This document shows, one piece after another, positions 21,167 to 33,165 of a stretch of DNA of 64,000 nucleotides; the stretch's first letter is position 1, and each line of letters begins with the position of its first letter. This stretch comes from Bursaphelenchus xylophilus (Eukaryota > Nematoda > Chromadorea > Rhabditida > Aphelenchoididae): contig CAJFCV020000002.1 of the NCBI GenBank assembly GCA_904066235.2, positions 434,001 to 498,000 on the forward strand, given 5' to 3'. A model generated the notes under the pieces. It saw only the letters and a list, made by a program, of their open reading frames with translations. It was not told the origin of the DNA and ran no database searches. The translations under genes and the position numbers were made by a program.

Positions 21167-21759
21167 CAAGGAAAGTACTTTTATGGGGGCTCCTACTTTT
21201 TGACGGGACATATCTCAAAAAATCAGAAAAAATGCGCTGATCAAGGATATATAAATCTTAGCTGCCCATTTTAGGTTTTTATAGGTGAAAATGCCCAAAA
21301 ACTGGCTTATTTTCCCTACAAAAGGTACAGGCATTCGAAACGATAAAAAGCGCATTCGGTCTCTTCCTTCGGAAGAGAGTGGTGTGGCCGAGTGGCTAGG
21401 GCCGTAGTCTGGGAATCAAGAGGGGGAACGCCGCACGGGTTCGATTTCCCTTTTGGGCTGAATCAACTTTTTTTGAAGTTGAAGGTCGGAACAATAAATT
21501 TTTGGGCCAAGACTGATTTATTACGTCTTAGAAACTCAATAAACATCATTTTAAGCCAAAATAAAAATTGTAAACCTGTGAAAAATTAAGCGAAAAGGGG
21601 TTCATATAGGACTTTAAGTCAACTTCCGATTGAGTTTTCACCCCTAAAAACCTAAAATGGGCAGCTAAGATTTATATATCCTTGATCAGCACATTTTTTC
21701 TGATTTTTTGAGATATGTCCCGCCAAAAAGTAGGAGCCCCCATAAAAGTACTTTCCTTG
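21167..21759. mobile_element. Element E2: inverted-repeat element carrying a tRNA-like unit
   Basis: 593 bp. The ends CAAGGAAAGTACTTTTATGG and inverse are flanked by TCA on both sides (21164-21166, 21760-21762). The arms diverge from E1 but keep ATATATAAA..TTAGCTGCC. The same hairpin (TCTCTTCC-TTC-GGAAGAGA) precedes the tRNA-like unit. Confidence 0.85.
21382..21461 (+). pseudogene. tRNA-like sequence inside element E2
   Basis: A box TGGCCGAGTGG (21385-21395) is identical to that of E1. B-box-like GGTTCGATTTC is at 21438-21448. The acceptor ends do not pair, and the loop CTGGGAA is not a convincing anticodon loop, so this copy is more decayed than that in E1. Confidence 0.5.
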
Positions 21760-21762
21760 TCA

Positions 21763-21942
21763 AAAGAGCGTCTTTCTTTCGGCCTGCTCTCCGCGTTTCG
21801 CGCACTCTCTCGTTCGCCAACGATGGTTGAATATCTCGGCTGCGGCTGCAAAGCGCGATCTAAAATTTTCAGAAATTCACATTGGATCTACACCCAATGT
21901 GTGTGCAAAATTTAAAGAAAATCTGAGCGTCCCACTTCAAAC
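21763..21942. repeat. family B-like fragment
   Basis: CTGCTCTCCGCGTTTCGCGC..ATATCTCGGC..AAAGCGCGATCTAAAA.. to GAAAATCTGAGCGTCCCACT matches the right half of element B1 up to the terminal repeat, which is missing. It abuts element E2. Confidence 0.7.
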
Positions 21943-22900
21943 ATCAAAGTACTGACGTCTTCGCGAAAAAATGGCAAAAATGCGTCGACCCTCCTTATTT
22001 ATTGGGCCAATTATTACTATTTTCCATGAGGATAATAGAATTTATAGTCTAATCGTCGTGAGACTGTAGGCGGGCAAATATGGCGAAAACAAAGTTGGAA
22101 AATACGGCCAAAATACGCCAATTTCCTTTGAATTTGACTCTCTCGTCTATGAAAACACCTCTAAAGTGAATTAAGTCAATATAAATTTTTTCTGAAAACC
22201 CAAAAATTTATATTGTAGTAAAAAATTTTGCGTAAAAAAATCGGTAATACACAAAGATTAATTTAAAAATTAATTTGTGTCTGGCTCGGCGCCATCTTTA
22301 ATGTTAAAATCATTAATAATCCGCAAAATTTATCCGTTTTTATTTTTACCCCGAAGGCAAAAAAGAAATTTTTTTACGATTTTCGCCAAGAAAAACCCGT
22401 AATTTCGAAATTCAAAAAATGTAATCAAGATTTCTAAAGTGTAAATACCCAAATTCTTGGGCATTTTATTTGTTTTTAATCCATTTAAAAAAGCAAATTA
22501 TTTCTTTCCCCGAGGGGAAAAGGGAGGTCGAAAATATGTGCTTTATAAAGATAAAAAATAATTTATTGATACTGTCAAACAAATTTCAGAGATCTTTCAA
22601 AAAAATTTTTTTTTACTTATTTATTCATTACTTGTACAATAACAAGTACAAAACTCAAACAAAAAAAAAAAAAAATTTTAAATGGCCAATAATTTTGCGG
22701 AGTTAGGTGAACAATGAGCGAGACAGTTCGTGCTATAAAATACGAAAAACAAAAAAAAAGTAAAAAAGAAAACGAAGAAAAAACCCGTTTTTTGTGGAAA
22801 AAGACGTTATTTTTGGTGGGGGAAATGCGATAATAGTCAAAGATCATGGAAATACTACAGGGGGATTACACTTCAGACAATACATTGATGTGAAACTACA
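21943..22900. other. intergenic, nothing supported
   Basis: Very AT-rich DNA with poly(A)/poly(T) runs (for example 22661-22675). No feature was recognised. Confidence 0.35.
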
Positions 22901-23141
22901 CAGTGGAGAACCTGATCCAGTGGCAAAAAACGTACCATTTTGCATCCGGGAAGTATTAAAAATGTGGCCAAATCCTTCCCCCTCCAAGTGAAAAAAAAAC
23001 TTCGTTTTGAAGGGCCCTCACAAAGGTCGCCCTTTTGAAATCGGAGTTTTTTCACTTGGAGAGGGAGGTATTTTGCCACATTTTGATGCTTCCCGGATGC
23101 AAAATGTTACGTATTTTGCCACTGGATCAGGTCCCCCACTG
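22901..23141. mobile_element. MITE family A copy 17
   Basis: Complete, with a shortened centre (AGGGCCCTC). The left end has an extra CA after TA. Confidence 0.88.
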
Positions 23142-23714
23142 TAATTGACAAAAGTCATCGTATTCCATTGAATTTTAAATTTTCTGTTCCGTGATGCCTA
23201 GTATAACATAATTTCAAAATTTTTTTGGCGATTACGAGTTTTTACCTACTAGTAAAAACAGTAGAACACTTCTTCAAAAGAAAATCTCAATAATCCCAAT
23301 TATAAACCGACCAATTAAAAAAATTCCAAAAAATCCGTCATGATGACATTTTTAACGCTACATACTTTCGCAAATTCTCTTGCAAGCATAGAATTAGAGA
23401 GTCTTCAACTAACCAAGAAAAAAATTTCAAGTCAAAATCTACTTTCAGTCAGTTCTTATGACCGAATTTCTATAAGGATGACGGATTTTTTGGAATTCTC
23501 AAAACTTTTATCTCCAAGAGATTTAGACCCCCAGAATACGAAATACGATAACTTTCGTTTTTATGCTTCATAGACACCACTAACGACCAAAAAAATTCAA
23601 AAAATTGAAAATTATACATCACAAGTCACCTAAAACAAGGTCCAAAATTGCTGACAAAAAGCTCCAAGATATGCAAAAACCAAAGCTCATATTTTTCCCA
23701 GCCTCTTTCTCATT
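23142..23714. other. 3' flank of the PTR gene
   Basis: AT-rich. An imperfect inverted pair AAAAAATCCGTCATGATGAC (about 23328) and GGATGACGGATTTTTTGG (about 23476) could be a small hairpin element. No gene was recognised. Confidence 0.4.
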
Positions 23715-26700
23715 CTACTTCCTGAACAAATTCCTACACTGTCCCATGAAAATGAAGAGAACGGGCAATAAAAACAGGGCGTGATACATGCCCAACACCG
23801 TCACCAAGATGATCGTTTTCCAGAACACTGCGACCACATACGCGTCCACGAAGAGCAATGGGATCATGCCGAGCACAGTGGAGAGTCCACTTTGGATTAC
23901 GGGCCATCCAACTCCGTAAAAAGTGTGCAAGAGTCGATCTTTTGTGTCGATTTTTGGTAATTTTGACGACTTCATGGATTCCGCCGGTACTTTCTTCGGT
24001 AATTTGAGGTCGTCCGGGTTGATCATGATCGAGGTGGGACGGGGACGCTGGAAATACGAGTGTATAGCAATTATATTCAATTCGAATATTATAAAAAATA
24101 GATTTTTTCGATTTTTGGGACAAAAAATAAAATTTTTTGATTGAAATATTTGATTGAAAAATAATGCCCAAGGCTAGTCAGGTCCTAAATAATGCCATAA
24201 AACGGCGAGAAAACATCACTATCAACGTTTTTATTCCAAAAATTCAATTTTTTTCATGGATAATATAAAAATTGTCAAAAAATTGATAATCAAAAATATT
24301 TTTAGATGCTAAAACAACACCAACTTCTCTCAAAACAAAACCTAGCTCTTTCTGTGAAATACGTCCAACTTTCCTGCACAAAAATTTAAAAAAAAATCAA
24401 AAACTACTCACAATTTTCCGATTTTTCGGTTGATGTGTATAATAATGATAGCACACATGTGCGCTGTAATCCACACTGAACCCGATGCTCATCAGCATGC
24501 TGATCAACGACACCGCGTCCAAATTCACCGACCACAAGTACAAGTATCCGACCGTCCCGCAGCTGATGGACAGTATCGACAAAACCACCGAAAAGATGGC
24601 TTCAAAGTCCATGATGAAGAAGAAAACGAGCACCGACATGAGCACAATAGCCGAGACTAAAATTATAAATCATTTAGAGTTGCAAACAACACAAAATTTT
24701 GAGGGAAAAATCAAAAATTTATAAAATTTTATATTCTCCTTACCAGCTGTCTGGATGAAATTCATTGGAGCGCTGGCCGCACTTTCCGTGGGCACCTTTT
24801 CGAATGGATGATGGGAGAGGATGTGGAACTCCCTTCCATATCGATGGAGGATCTCGCGGCGCTTCTCTAGCAGCTCTTCCACATCATTAAAGTTGCTCAT
24901 GTTGTAATAGGTAATGTGGAAGGAAAAGGAGTCGATCACTTCCTCGCCTTGCCGATTCTTGCTAAAATACGAGTCGATTAGACATTCTAAAACATCATGT
25001 TCATAATAGCACCATTAAAAATCAAGATTCCAAAAAAAGTTTTTTACAAAAAATGTCATGATGACGAATTTTTTGTAAATTTCCAAAACTCAAAAAATCG
25101 ATTTTAATCTTTTAAAAAAAGTTGATTAACGACTCAGAGTCTTAAAACTCACGATGTATGGATGCTTTTGGGGTCCATGTTGAACATTCTATAATTTTTG
25201 AGCATTACAGTAGGCGCCCAGATATCCTCCTCTTCCATTGGCCAGAACTCAGCAGTCTGAAAATCAAATTGAATAAAATTTGATGTAAAATGCGTTCTGA
25301 TAGCTAATGTTTAATATTAAAAAATTCAAAACTTCGTTATTCGATCCGTATTTTACCAAAAAAATACAAAAGAAATGACCTCGATTTGGCGTCTAAAATT
25401 TCAAAAGGGTAAAAAAAATCGTCTAATATGGCCTACCCATGCTATCAAAAATCTAAAATTCGTATTTCATCTTACTGTAATTTCAAGAAAACCCAAAAAA
25501 TGACAAAAAATCGCTAATTTTAGTTCGTTTTTTGCGAAATATGAGTTTCTTTTTTTTTAAAAAAGTGATTGAAATTTCAAGACCAAGAGTCTTCAAACCA
25601 ATACTAAGATTTTGAGACCCCATACGATACTGTAAATTATAGAAAATCAAAAAAAAAAAAATTAAACAATGGAAACTGCCCAATTTTACCTCAAACCCAT
25701 AGTTTTTCCAAATTTCATCCAAAAAATCCTCTTCTATCTTCTAACACACAAGCCACGTCAATCCAAAATAGAAGAAAGAATTTCCCGCCCCTTTTTGGTG
25801 ATTCGTTCAAAACGAAATGTCACTATCCGATAAAACGCATTTTCTTATCTTTCTTCTTCGTTTCCGAGAAAAACCAATTATTTTGGGCGAGAAAAAGTGC
25901 CAAAACCTTACCTGTTCATAATCCCTCGTCCACACAGTGCTTCCCTTCTTGCCCATTCCAAATTTTGGGATATTCTCCAATTCATCGATCATTTGATGGA
26001 ACAAGTCTCTTTCCTCCTGTTTTTGGAACGGTGGCATCGGATCGACGACAAAGTTGACCACGAAACTTTCGCTCAGAACAAATTCTTGCATTTTCCTTGA
26101 GATCGGCGTCAACGGCGATTCCTTCAGATACAGATTTTCCATGTCAAAGTTGGTGTTGACTTTGGTGCAAAAGTAGATACTGACGAGTAAATGGGCCGAG
26201 AAGATGGTGAGGATCAGAAATTGGGCGGGCCAGGAGTGGAGGGCGTTCACGAAACATTGGAGATAGGTGCCTTTGGGCTCGGTGGGGACGGGGAGATCGA
26301 TTTCGGAGGACTTGCGGAAACTGAAGGCCCTTTTTAGACGCTCGGCGTTGCGGATGAGGTGTTTGCGCCAGGATCCGTGGGACGAGATACTTCCGTTGGT
26401 CTGAAATACAAAAATTTATATTGTTCATCATGGGTAACGGAACTGGGACGATTGGGGAAACCGAAAAGTATCATTTTCCTTCCATGCAAGTGTCGAAATT
26501 ACGATAATCGAGGGTGCTGATTTCGAAAATGACATTCATTTTTTTTTTGATTTTTACTTTTTTCCTTAAGCAGTACTGTAAAGTAGTAATTTTTTGATTT
26601 TTTTTCATAAATACTCGATTTAGGGGTTTTCAACAGCGCTGATTTCGAAATCATGTTAACTTTTCCTTTAGTACTATATAGTACTATCTGATACTATGTA

Positions 26701-29350
26701 GTACGAGGTGAAAATATGGCCTTTATGCGTTAGTGGTGTTGTTCTGGTGCCTAGTACTGCTATTTTGACCTCGTACTATATAGTACCATGTAGCACTAAA
26801 CAGCACCAAGTCTTTAAAACGTGTTTTTGAAGAGTACTAAGCTTCAAAATAACAACATCAACGCGTAAAGACCATATTTTCACCTCGTACTACATAGTAT
26901 CAGATAGTACTATTTAGTACTAGAGGAAAAATTAACATGATTTTCGAAATCAGCACCATCGAAAACCCCTAAATCGAGTATTTATGAAAAAAAAATTAAA
27001 AAAGTACTACTTTACAGTACGACTTAAGGAAAAAGTAACAATCAAAAAAATGAATGTCATTTTCGAAATCACCACCATCGATTATCCTAATTTAGCCATT
27101 TGCATCGAAGGAAAACAATACTTTTCAGTTTCCCCCCATCGTCCAACTCCGATGGGTAACATAAAACCCAATTTTGATAAGTAAAAAACGCCGCAGACAA
27201 AAAGCGAGTCAACTTACAGAGCTCTCGGTACTTGACTTCATATTTTCTTCGATTTCGATTTGTCTCTTCCCGCAGAAAACACAAATCGCCGCGAAAAATG
27301 TGAGCTGATACACAAAGTCGATGGCCAAGGCGATCGACGTGTAAATGCAGAAGAGCTGCACCACCGGCATGTTGGAAATGATGCCCACACCGAAGCAGAG
27401 GACGTCCGTGATCGACGTGACGGAGACGGAGGCGCCGGACTTGGCCAAACTTTCGCCCATTCGAGTTTCAAAGTCGGCATGGGGACTGAAAAAGTGAAAA
27501 TTTCAAAATTTTTTTGATTTCAGTTATTTCAGTTGAAAAGTAACCTAAATTTAAAAGAAAATATTTTTAACACCATCCCTTACCTTGACTGTCTCCATCC
27601 AGCCAAGATTAGGAAAGCGTCGTCAATTCCAATGGTAATAATTAAAAACGGAACAACCGTCAAAATATTCGAAAATGGAAGTCCAGCAGCCCAGACAAGC
27701 CCAAACGTCGTCACCAATGCCATGCCAGGGGAGATCACACCAAAAATTGCCTAAAAATTAAAAATTTTTATCAAGTGTAATACAATTTTTACCCACCTCA
27801 ACACATTGCGACTTATATAGCGGATCGTCCAGAAGAGTTATCACCATAAAAGCAGTTAGCACAGCTCCTGTCAGGCCCAAAAAAGGGATTGCGGTCACCG
27901 TAATTTGACGTTGTTCGTAGAGCTCGCGATTTCGACTCAAAACAGCGAAATTCAAAGTCGTAGATTCGTGAGAAGCGGTTTCGAACAGATGTAGAAGCTT
28001 TTCTTCGAGGTCGTCTCGGATTGCTCGGCCGTTTGGAATGTTGAGATCAACCTAAATTTGAGAATTCGAGGTTTGACGCAATTTTAGGTAACAAATTCCT
28101 AAAGTAATATAAAAAAGAAGAAAAAAAGAAGATCTTACCATATAATGGAGGATAAACAGCTTGAATGACTTGATCACATCCAGATCCTCTTGTTTTTCCG
28201 TGGTAAACTTCCCCAATGAGTAACCAAGGAAGACATTGTTGTTCAGCGCAATGGCATTTGGATAGGTCAATACGAAGTTCAGAGATCCAGAAGGATTGTT
28301 CATTGCGGCCTAACACAAATAGCATGAGCCTATACAACCTTGCAAACCGCCACATCCCAAAAGTCATGGAAAAATACCAAAAAAATCAAGGATAATGCCA
28401 AGTGTCTATCCAATTTTAAATTTCTACTCGTCATAGTTAATGTAAAAGCAATATCCATGAAAGATTTGTCGTTTTAGACTCTAGAGAGCATGGGAAATGT
28501 TATCCAAAACGTTTGCACATGATCAATTGGTTTTTCCAACTCAAAATTGAGTTTACATTACACAAACCAACAAAATCAAAATCGCCAAATCTGCTCACCT
28601 GAATGAACCCAATGACCAACGCATTGCTCTCATTGCAATAGATTCCACATACGTCCTTATAAGTCAACAAATTCCCTCGATCCGAGACTGTGACGTTCTC
28701 CACGATGAATTTATTGACCGCCGCCAACTCCTTCAAACTCTCGGAATTCATCAGATTCCCGCCGTCTTTTCGATCGACCAGAACTTGAATCTAAAGTCGA
28801 AATTGATTTTTGCAGAGAGTACAATACCTAAGCTTCATGACAAGACAAGAATTTACCCGATAATGATGAGTTGCGGCGACATATTCGAACTTTTCCATCC
28901 CCTTCTCTTCTATCCGACTGAGCGCGTTTAGAGGTGAATAAATGTCCCAGATATCATCTTGCGAACTGAAGTTGAACAGGCCAACACATGAGATCAGAGT
29001 TGTGATTATGGGGAATATCTAAAAAACGGAAAAATTGAGGGAAAAGTGGGAAAATAATATTATTTTAGGTCAAATATCAAAATTTTGGACAAAACTTGAG
29101 GTGAAAGTAAGTTGGGCACGCCGTAAACAACTGGAAAACATTTATTATGCCTTTACTCGTCATTTTACATCACTTTTACCTTCATTTCGACCAAAAGCTT
29201 GAATAAAAAACTCTCCGATAATTTTTGTGACACTTCACCGCAACAAAGTGCCACAGATGAACAGAAATGCCAAATTCTTACCAAGAATGGGATTGGATGC
29301 CTTGCAACAAGTCTGCCATACCAGAAAAACGCAGATTCTAGCCGTCTCAT
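23715..29350 (-). CDS. patched-related protein (PTR; RND/sterol-sensing-domain family)
   Basis: Twelve exons on the minus strand: 29350..29282, 29018..28857, 28790..28599, 28309..28139, 28051..27797, 27750..27584, 27485..27218, 26400..25912, 25256..25153, 24961..24744, 24656..24412, 24047..23715. They give 890 residues, the usual PTR size. Features in order are a first membrane span after MRRLESAFFWYGRLVARHPI, a large extracellular loop, then a sterol-sensing block with GMALVTTFGLVWAAG and the RND acidic motif IGIDDAFLILAGW (about 325-337). TRMGESLAKSGASVSVTSITD and NMPVVQLFCIYTSIALAIDF follow, then the second span (FLILTIFSAHLLVSIYF), a second loop, and the paired motif MSIGFSVDYSAHVCYHYY (about 752-769). 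Four terminal spans end in LFLLPVLFIFMGQC. Nematode PTR proteins act in moulting, endocytosis and cuticle formation; transport of sterol/lipid is inferred from the family. In exon 10 the acceptor GTATTTTAG at 24962 was chosen because the upstream one runs into a stop. An upstream in-frame ATG exists at 29386. Confidence 0.92.
25755..25904. repeat. Element H copy 2, truncated
   Basis: The left 150 bp of element H (ACGTCAATCC.., GGTGATTCGTTCAAAACGAA) sits in PTR intron 8 and ends within 10 bp of the exon-8 splice donor. Confidence 0.65.
26439..27151. mobile_element. Element I1: palindrome with 9-bp target duplication (MULE-like)
   Basis: 713 bp inside PTR intron 7. The inverted ends are GGAACTGGGACGATTGGGG and CCCCATCGTCCAACTCCG. 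The flanking direct repeat ATGGGTAAC is perfect (26430-26438, 27152-27160). The interior is rich in AGTACTATATAGTACTA-type words. A 9-bp duplication is typical of Mutator-like elements; no transposase is present. Confidence 0.85.
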
Positions 29351-30149
29351 TTCCAAAGTGACCACAAAATTTAGTGTAATATCCAATAATGTCCAATTTC
29401 ACGTTTAAATCTCAATTTTCTGAAATTGAAATTAATTCGCATTGAAATGTTGCGCTACGCGATCATTGATGACTCGAAAGTATTTCCCATTAATTGGTCG
29501 AAAAATTTTGATTGATTTCGGGGTCAAATACGAATAAAATGTGTCGAAGATTCCCGATCGCCTCCGGAAATACAAGGTAATTTCGGTTGAGACAATGGGG
29601 AATCATAAATGGAGGGAAAGTCGTCCCGAAGCGGGAGAATTGCGGAAAAACAAGGAGAGGGTCAAGATTTTTTGGGGTGGGAGGAAAAAAGTTACCCCTA
29701 GGGTACAAAGAGTAGACTAGAGATCACTATAATGAAAATTTGTTCGAACTAGGTGATTAGATTTTGCTGAAATTGGCTAACATTTAGATTAAGGTGCTAT
29801 ACGACAACATGCGAAATTTTAGGGGATGCTTTCCAGAAGCTATGATATTTATGTTGCAATTTGAAAAACGGGATTTTTTGATGAAAAAATCAAAAATTTA
29901 TCCCTCTCTTGAGAAGAACGATGATCAAAAAATCTTTCAAGAATACTTTTTCCCTAACTGCATTTTTTCTTTTTTATAATCATCAAAATTGTAAAAATCT
30001 CAGAGATTAACCAATTTTCATAGCTTTAGGCTTGAAAAAAATGGTGTCTGTTAACCAGTGAAGAGCTCAATTTGGTTTTTAAAAATCCATCTTTTTTAAT
30101 GTGGAACCCTAAAAGTCATTGGCAAAAAGAATTTTTGTCTGGCCAGCTC
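29351..30149. other. 5' flank of the PTR gene
   Basis: AT-rich. It must contain the PTR promoter, but no core element is recognisable. No gene was seen. Confidence 0.35.
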
Positions 30150-30290
30150 TCCTCATTTTCCGTGCTCTCTCGAAAAAAAGCTAGTTGAATATCTCAGCTG
30201 CGCCTGAAAATATTGATCTCAAATTTTCAAAAATTTATATGTGTGCTATACACTGTAAGCTGTGCTATATTTGATAAAAATCGGAAAAGT
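30150..30290. repeat. family B-like degenerate fragment
   Basis: GGCCAGCTCTCCTCATTTTC..GTGCTCTCTCG..GAATATCTCAGCTGCGCCTG follows the interior of element B1 in order. It shares substitutions with the inverted fragment at 31020-31140. Confidence 0.55.
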
Positions 30291-31019
30291 TGATTTAGCG
30301 TACTAAAAAATCCGAAATTCCAAGAAGAAATTGTGTCAAAAAATTAAAAAATTTTTTAAAGCTTCCGTTAGAAAGAGCTCCTCACAAAGAATGAAAAAGT
30401 TGTAAAGAAATTAAATAGTAATATGGCAGTCGTAATGTTATTGTTTGAGAAAGTGGTTTGATGGTATACGAAGTGATGCGGAAAGGTGAAGGGAATGGGG
30501 TCAAAAAATGAGTTAATGGGAGGACACAAAAAACTGGGTTACGCACTTTAAAATAACGGGAATTGTATAAAATGGCGGGGACGGGGTAATTGGGGTCACG
30601 TAAATATACGACGTCTGTATACAACGTATACAAGATGAAAAAAAGAAAATCAAAAAAAAAAAAAAAAAATGATGAACAAATTGTGGAGAAGTCACGTCAA
30701 ATGTCACAAACTGCGTTTACAGCGGAGCATGTCTTTGTGTCGACTCTCCTGAAACTAATGATTTTGGAAGTCCCAGAAGTCATGTTGAAGCCAAAATAAA
30801 CCTTTGCAAAACGAGTATTCTTGCACAAATAATCTTTGTAGGGCCTCGTGATTCTTTGTATAAACGTTGCAACTATGGGCAAGATCCCTGCAAGCAACAG
30901 TGTGACAATAATTGTCGAAAAAAACAACTTTCAACTATTGCAGTTCGATCAATTCCACAAGCAACTTATTCACAACTGATACTCTTGGATTTCTTTCAAT
31001 TATTGCATACATACTTTCT
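30291..31019. other. intergenic, nothing firm
   Basis: A minus-strand frame (30927-30697) begins MFFSTIIVTLLLAGILPIVA and would encode a 76-residue secretory-type peptide. There is no homology or splice support, so it is not called as a gene. Confidence 0.3.
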
Positions 31020-31140
31020 ATAGTACGCATATCAATCCCTGAAAGTTTTAGCGCAAAATTTTCAGGCGCAGCTGAGATATTCAACAAGCTTTTTTTGCGA
31101 GAGAGCACGGGAAATGAGGAGAGTCGGTCAGACAAAAGCG
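31020..31140. repeat. family B-like degenerate fragment, inverted
   Basis: GAAAGTTTTAGCGC..CAGGCGCAGCTGAGATATTCAACAAG..GAGAGCACGGGAAATGAGGAGAG is the reverse-oriented relative of the 30150-30290 fragment. The pair is about 0.75 kb apart. Confidence 0.55.
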
Positions 31141-32854
31141 GCCTCTTTTCAAGTTCTAAAATAAATAAATTAAGTCTTTATAACGACATTATGCTCCCCA
31201 CTAATAACGACATCTTTTTTTAATTTGAAATTGTATAAAAAATTTTGATATTTTTTAAATTTTGGCGATAATGAAAAATGAATTTTTTTCAACTAAAAAT
31301 CTCAGCCAGTGCTAGATTAGAACGTTCAGACCTACCCAACAAAACAATGGGTCATCCACAGAAGAGTGTGGATGATTTTACCAGGATCGAATGTTTTCCT
31401 GACCTATCTGACACTCCTCAAACGACCCCATTTCAATCGCTTCTTGAAATTTTCGTCGACTTAATCTCGAAATTTCTTTAAAACAACAAAAAAAAAACAA
31501 AACAACAACGAACACAAATCATGATAAGAATCGGAAACAACATGACCCGGCGTAACCTTTAAAGAATTGCGCGAGAAAAACCACCGTGACATCGGAGGGT
31601 CCTGTTTTGGCTCAAACGGATTCCAATTTTTTGTTTCACGTCAATCCGTTCAGAACCCCCGAATTTTCGGATTTTCTTCTCGAAGGTTTGCCTGAGGGTC
31701 TGTTCCAAATGCGGTGTTAAAGCGCGCGAAAACAAAGGGGTTAGCGAGCAGCCACCTCGATGATGATTAACGGTCCGAAGAATCAACATTGATGGATCGG
31801 AGTTCAAGCGAATTTTCGGACATTGGAATTCGAAACTTTTTAAGTTGCAATAAATCAATCGACGATCGAGATGATTTGTTACTCAATAAGAGATGGCTTG
31901 TTGCTAAATAAAAGATGACTTGTTGCTAAATCAGTAATAGGAGGTTAAAAAATGATGAGAGGATAAAAGTTGAAGAGATCAAACTAATTCGTTGATTAGT
32001 AGTTAATTAGTAGTCTAAAAGTAGAGGAAATGGACTGTAAAGAACAAGATGATAAGATTCTGCTGTGAGCTGGAGATTCAAAGATCCAGAGAAAAGGCTT
32101 CTCAAAACTGTGATCAAAAAGATTTTGATGATTTATAAGGTCTGAAAAGTTATAAACGGTAAAAATTTTCCTTGGTTTAAGATTCTAAAAAGAAGATGAA
32201 AAACAACCCAGCCTTTTTTCAGAGTCTTCAACGCCTCAATCTTTTCTTAGAACTGCTTTATGTCAAGCTTCAAGAACCCTAACAAATTTTATGCACAAAA
32301 ATCGCCAAGAGAATCAAATTTTACTCAACTTTACATAGTCTAAAAATCTTGTAAGTCTCTTCAGGCGCGAGTAAAAAAACAGTGCCTCAATAGACACTAG
32401 TCACAATTTGTTCCAAGTTTTATCAAAATCAAAGCGCTCCCCATTGACCCCTCCCCCTTTGAGTAACTTTCAACGCTCCTGAATCTCCACATGATGACTT
32501 TACTATGAGTTCCGGCTGCGCCTTACAATTACCCACCTCTATTTATTTATTTATGCCGTTAAAGCCTCGATTGACCCGATTCTAGTCACTTTCTCGTAAT
32601 TTCGTCGTTGAACCGGAACGCGAACGGAAGTGAGGGAAAATCGAAAGTGGGAGGCAGTATTTATTTAACAAATTAAAATAGCAATCACCTAAACTGGAAT
32701 CATAAATGGTGGGCATTTAAAGAACTATTACACTGTATGAAGAAGAAGAGGGTCTTTGGTTTTTGAGACTCCGAAATTTGGATTCTTTTTTGAAATTTTG
32801 GGTTCGAAAGGGCAACGCTTTGCAAGGGCAAAAAATTTTAAAAACGCGCGAAAA
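31141..32854. other. 1.7-kb intergenic stretch, nothing supported
   Basis: AT-rich sequence with one open minus-strand frame (31858-31559) lacking homology or splice context. Confidence 0.35.
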
Positions 32855-32925
32855 ACGTTTTTCGTCTGACCGACTCTCATCGTTTTGCGCACTCTCTTAA
32901 AAATGGCTGATCTTGGCTGTGCGTG
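32855..32925. repeat. family B-like fragment
   Basis: TCTGACCGACTCTCATCGTTTTGCGCACTCTCTT resembles the B interior. It runs directly into family A copy 18, so A probably inserted into a B relic. Confidence 0.5.
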
Positions 32926-32927
32926 TA

Positions 32928-33129
32928 CTGTGGGGGACCTGATCCAGTGGCAAAAAACATACCATTTTGCGTCCGGGAAGTATCAAAGATGTGGCAAAAT
33001 GCTTCCCTCTCCGACGCTTTTTGTGAGGGCGCGCCCTTCAAAACAATTTTTTTTCACTTGGAAAGGGAAGCATTTTGCCACATTTTTGATACTTTCCGGA
33101 TGCAAAATGGTACGTTTTTTGCCAGGGAT
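32928..33129. mobile_element. MITE family A copy 18, right tip missing
   Basis: Left tip after TA. The copy stops at TTTTTTGCCAG, about 35 bp before the mariner element begins. Confidence 0.85.
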
Positions 33130-33165
33130 CGAAATAAGGATACTGCAGGGTGTGTATGCAAATTA

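Noticed and set aside
30697..30927. Minus-strand frame with a signal-peptide-like start (MFFSTIIVTLLLAGILPIVA)
   Set aside because: Short, isolated, adjacent to a repeat relic; hydrophobic starts are common by chance in AT-rich DNA.
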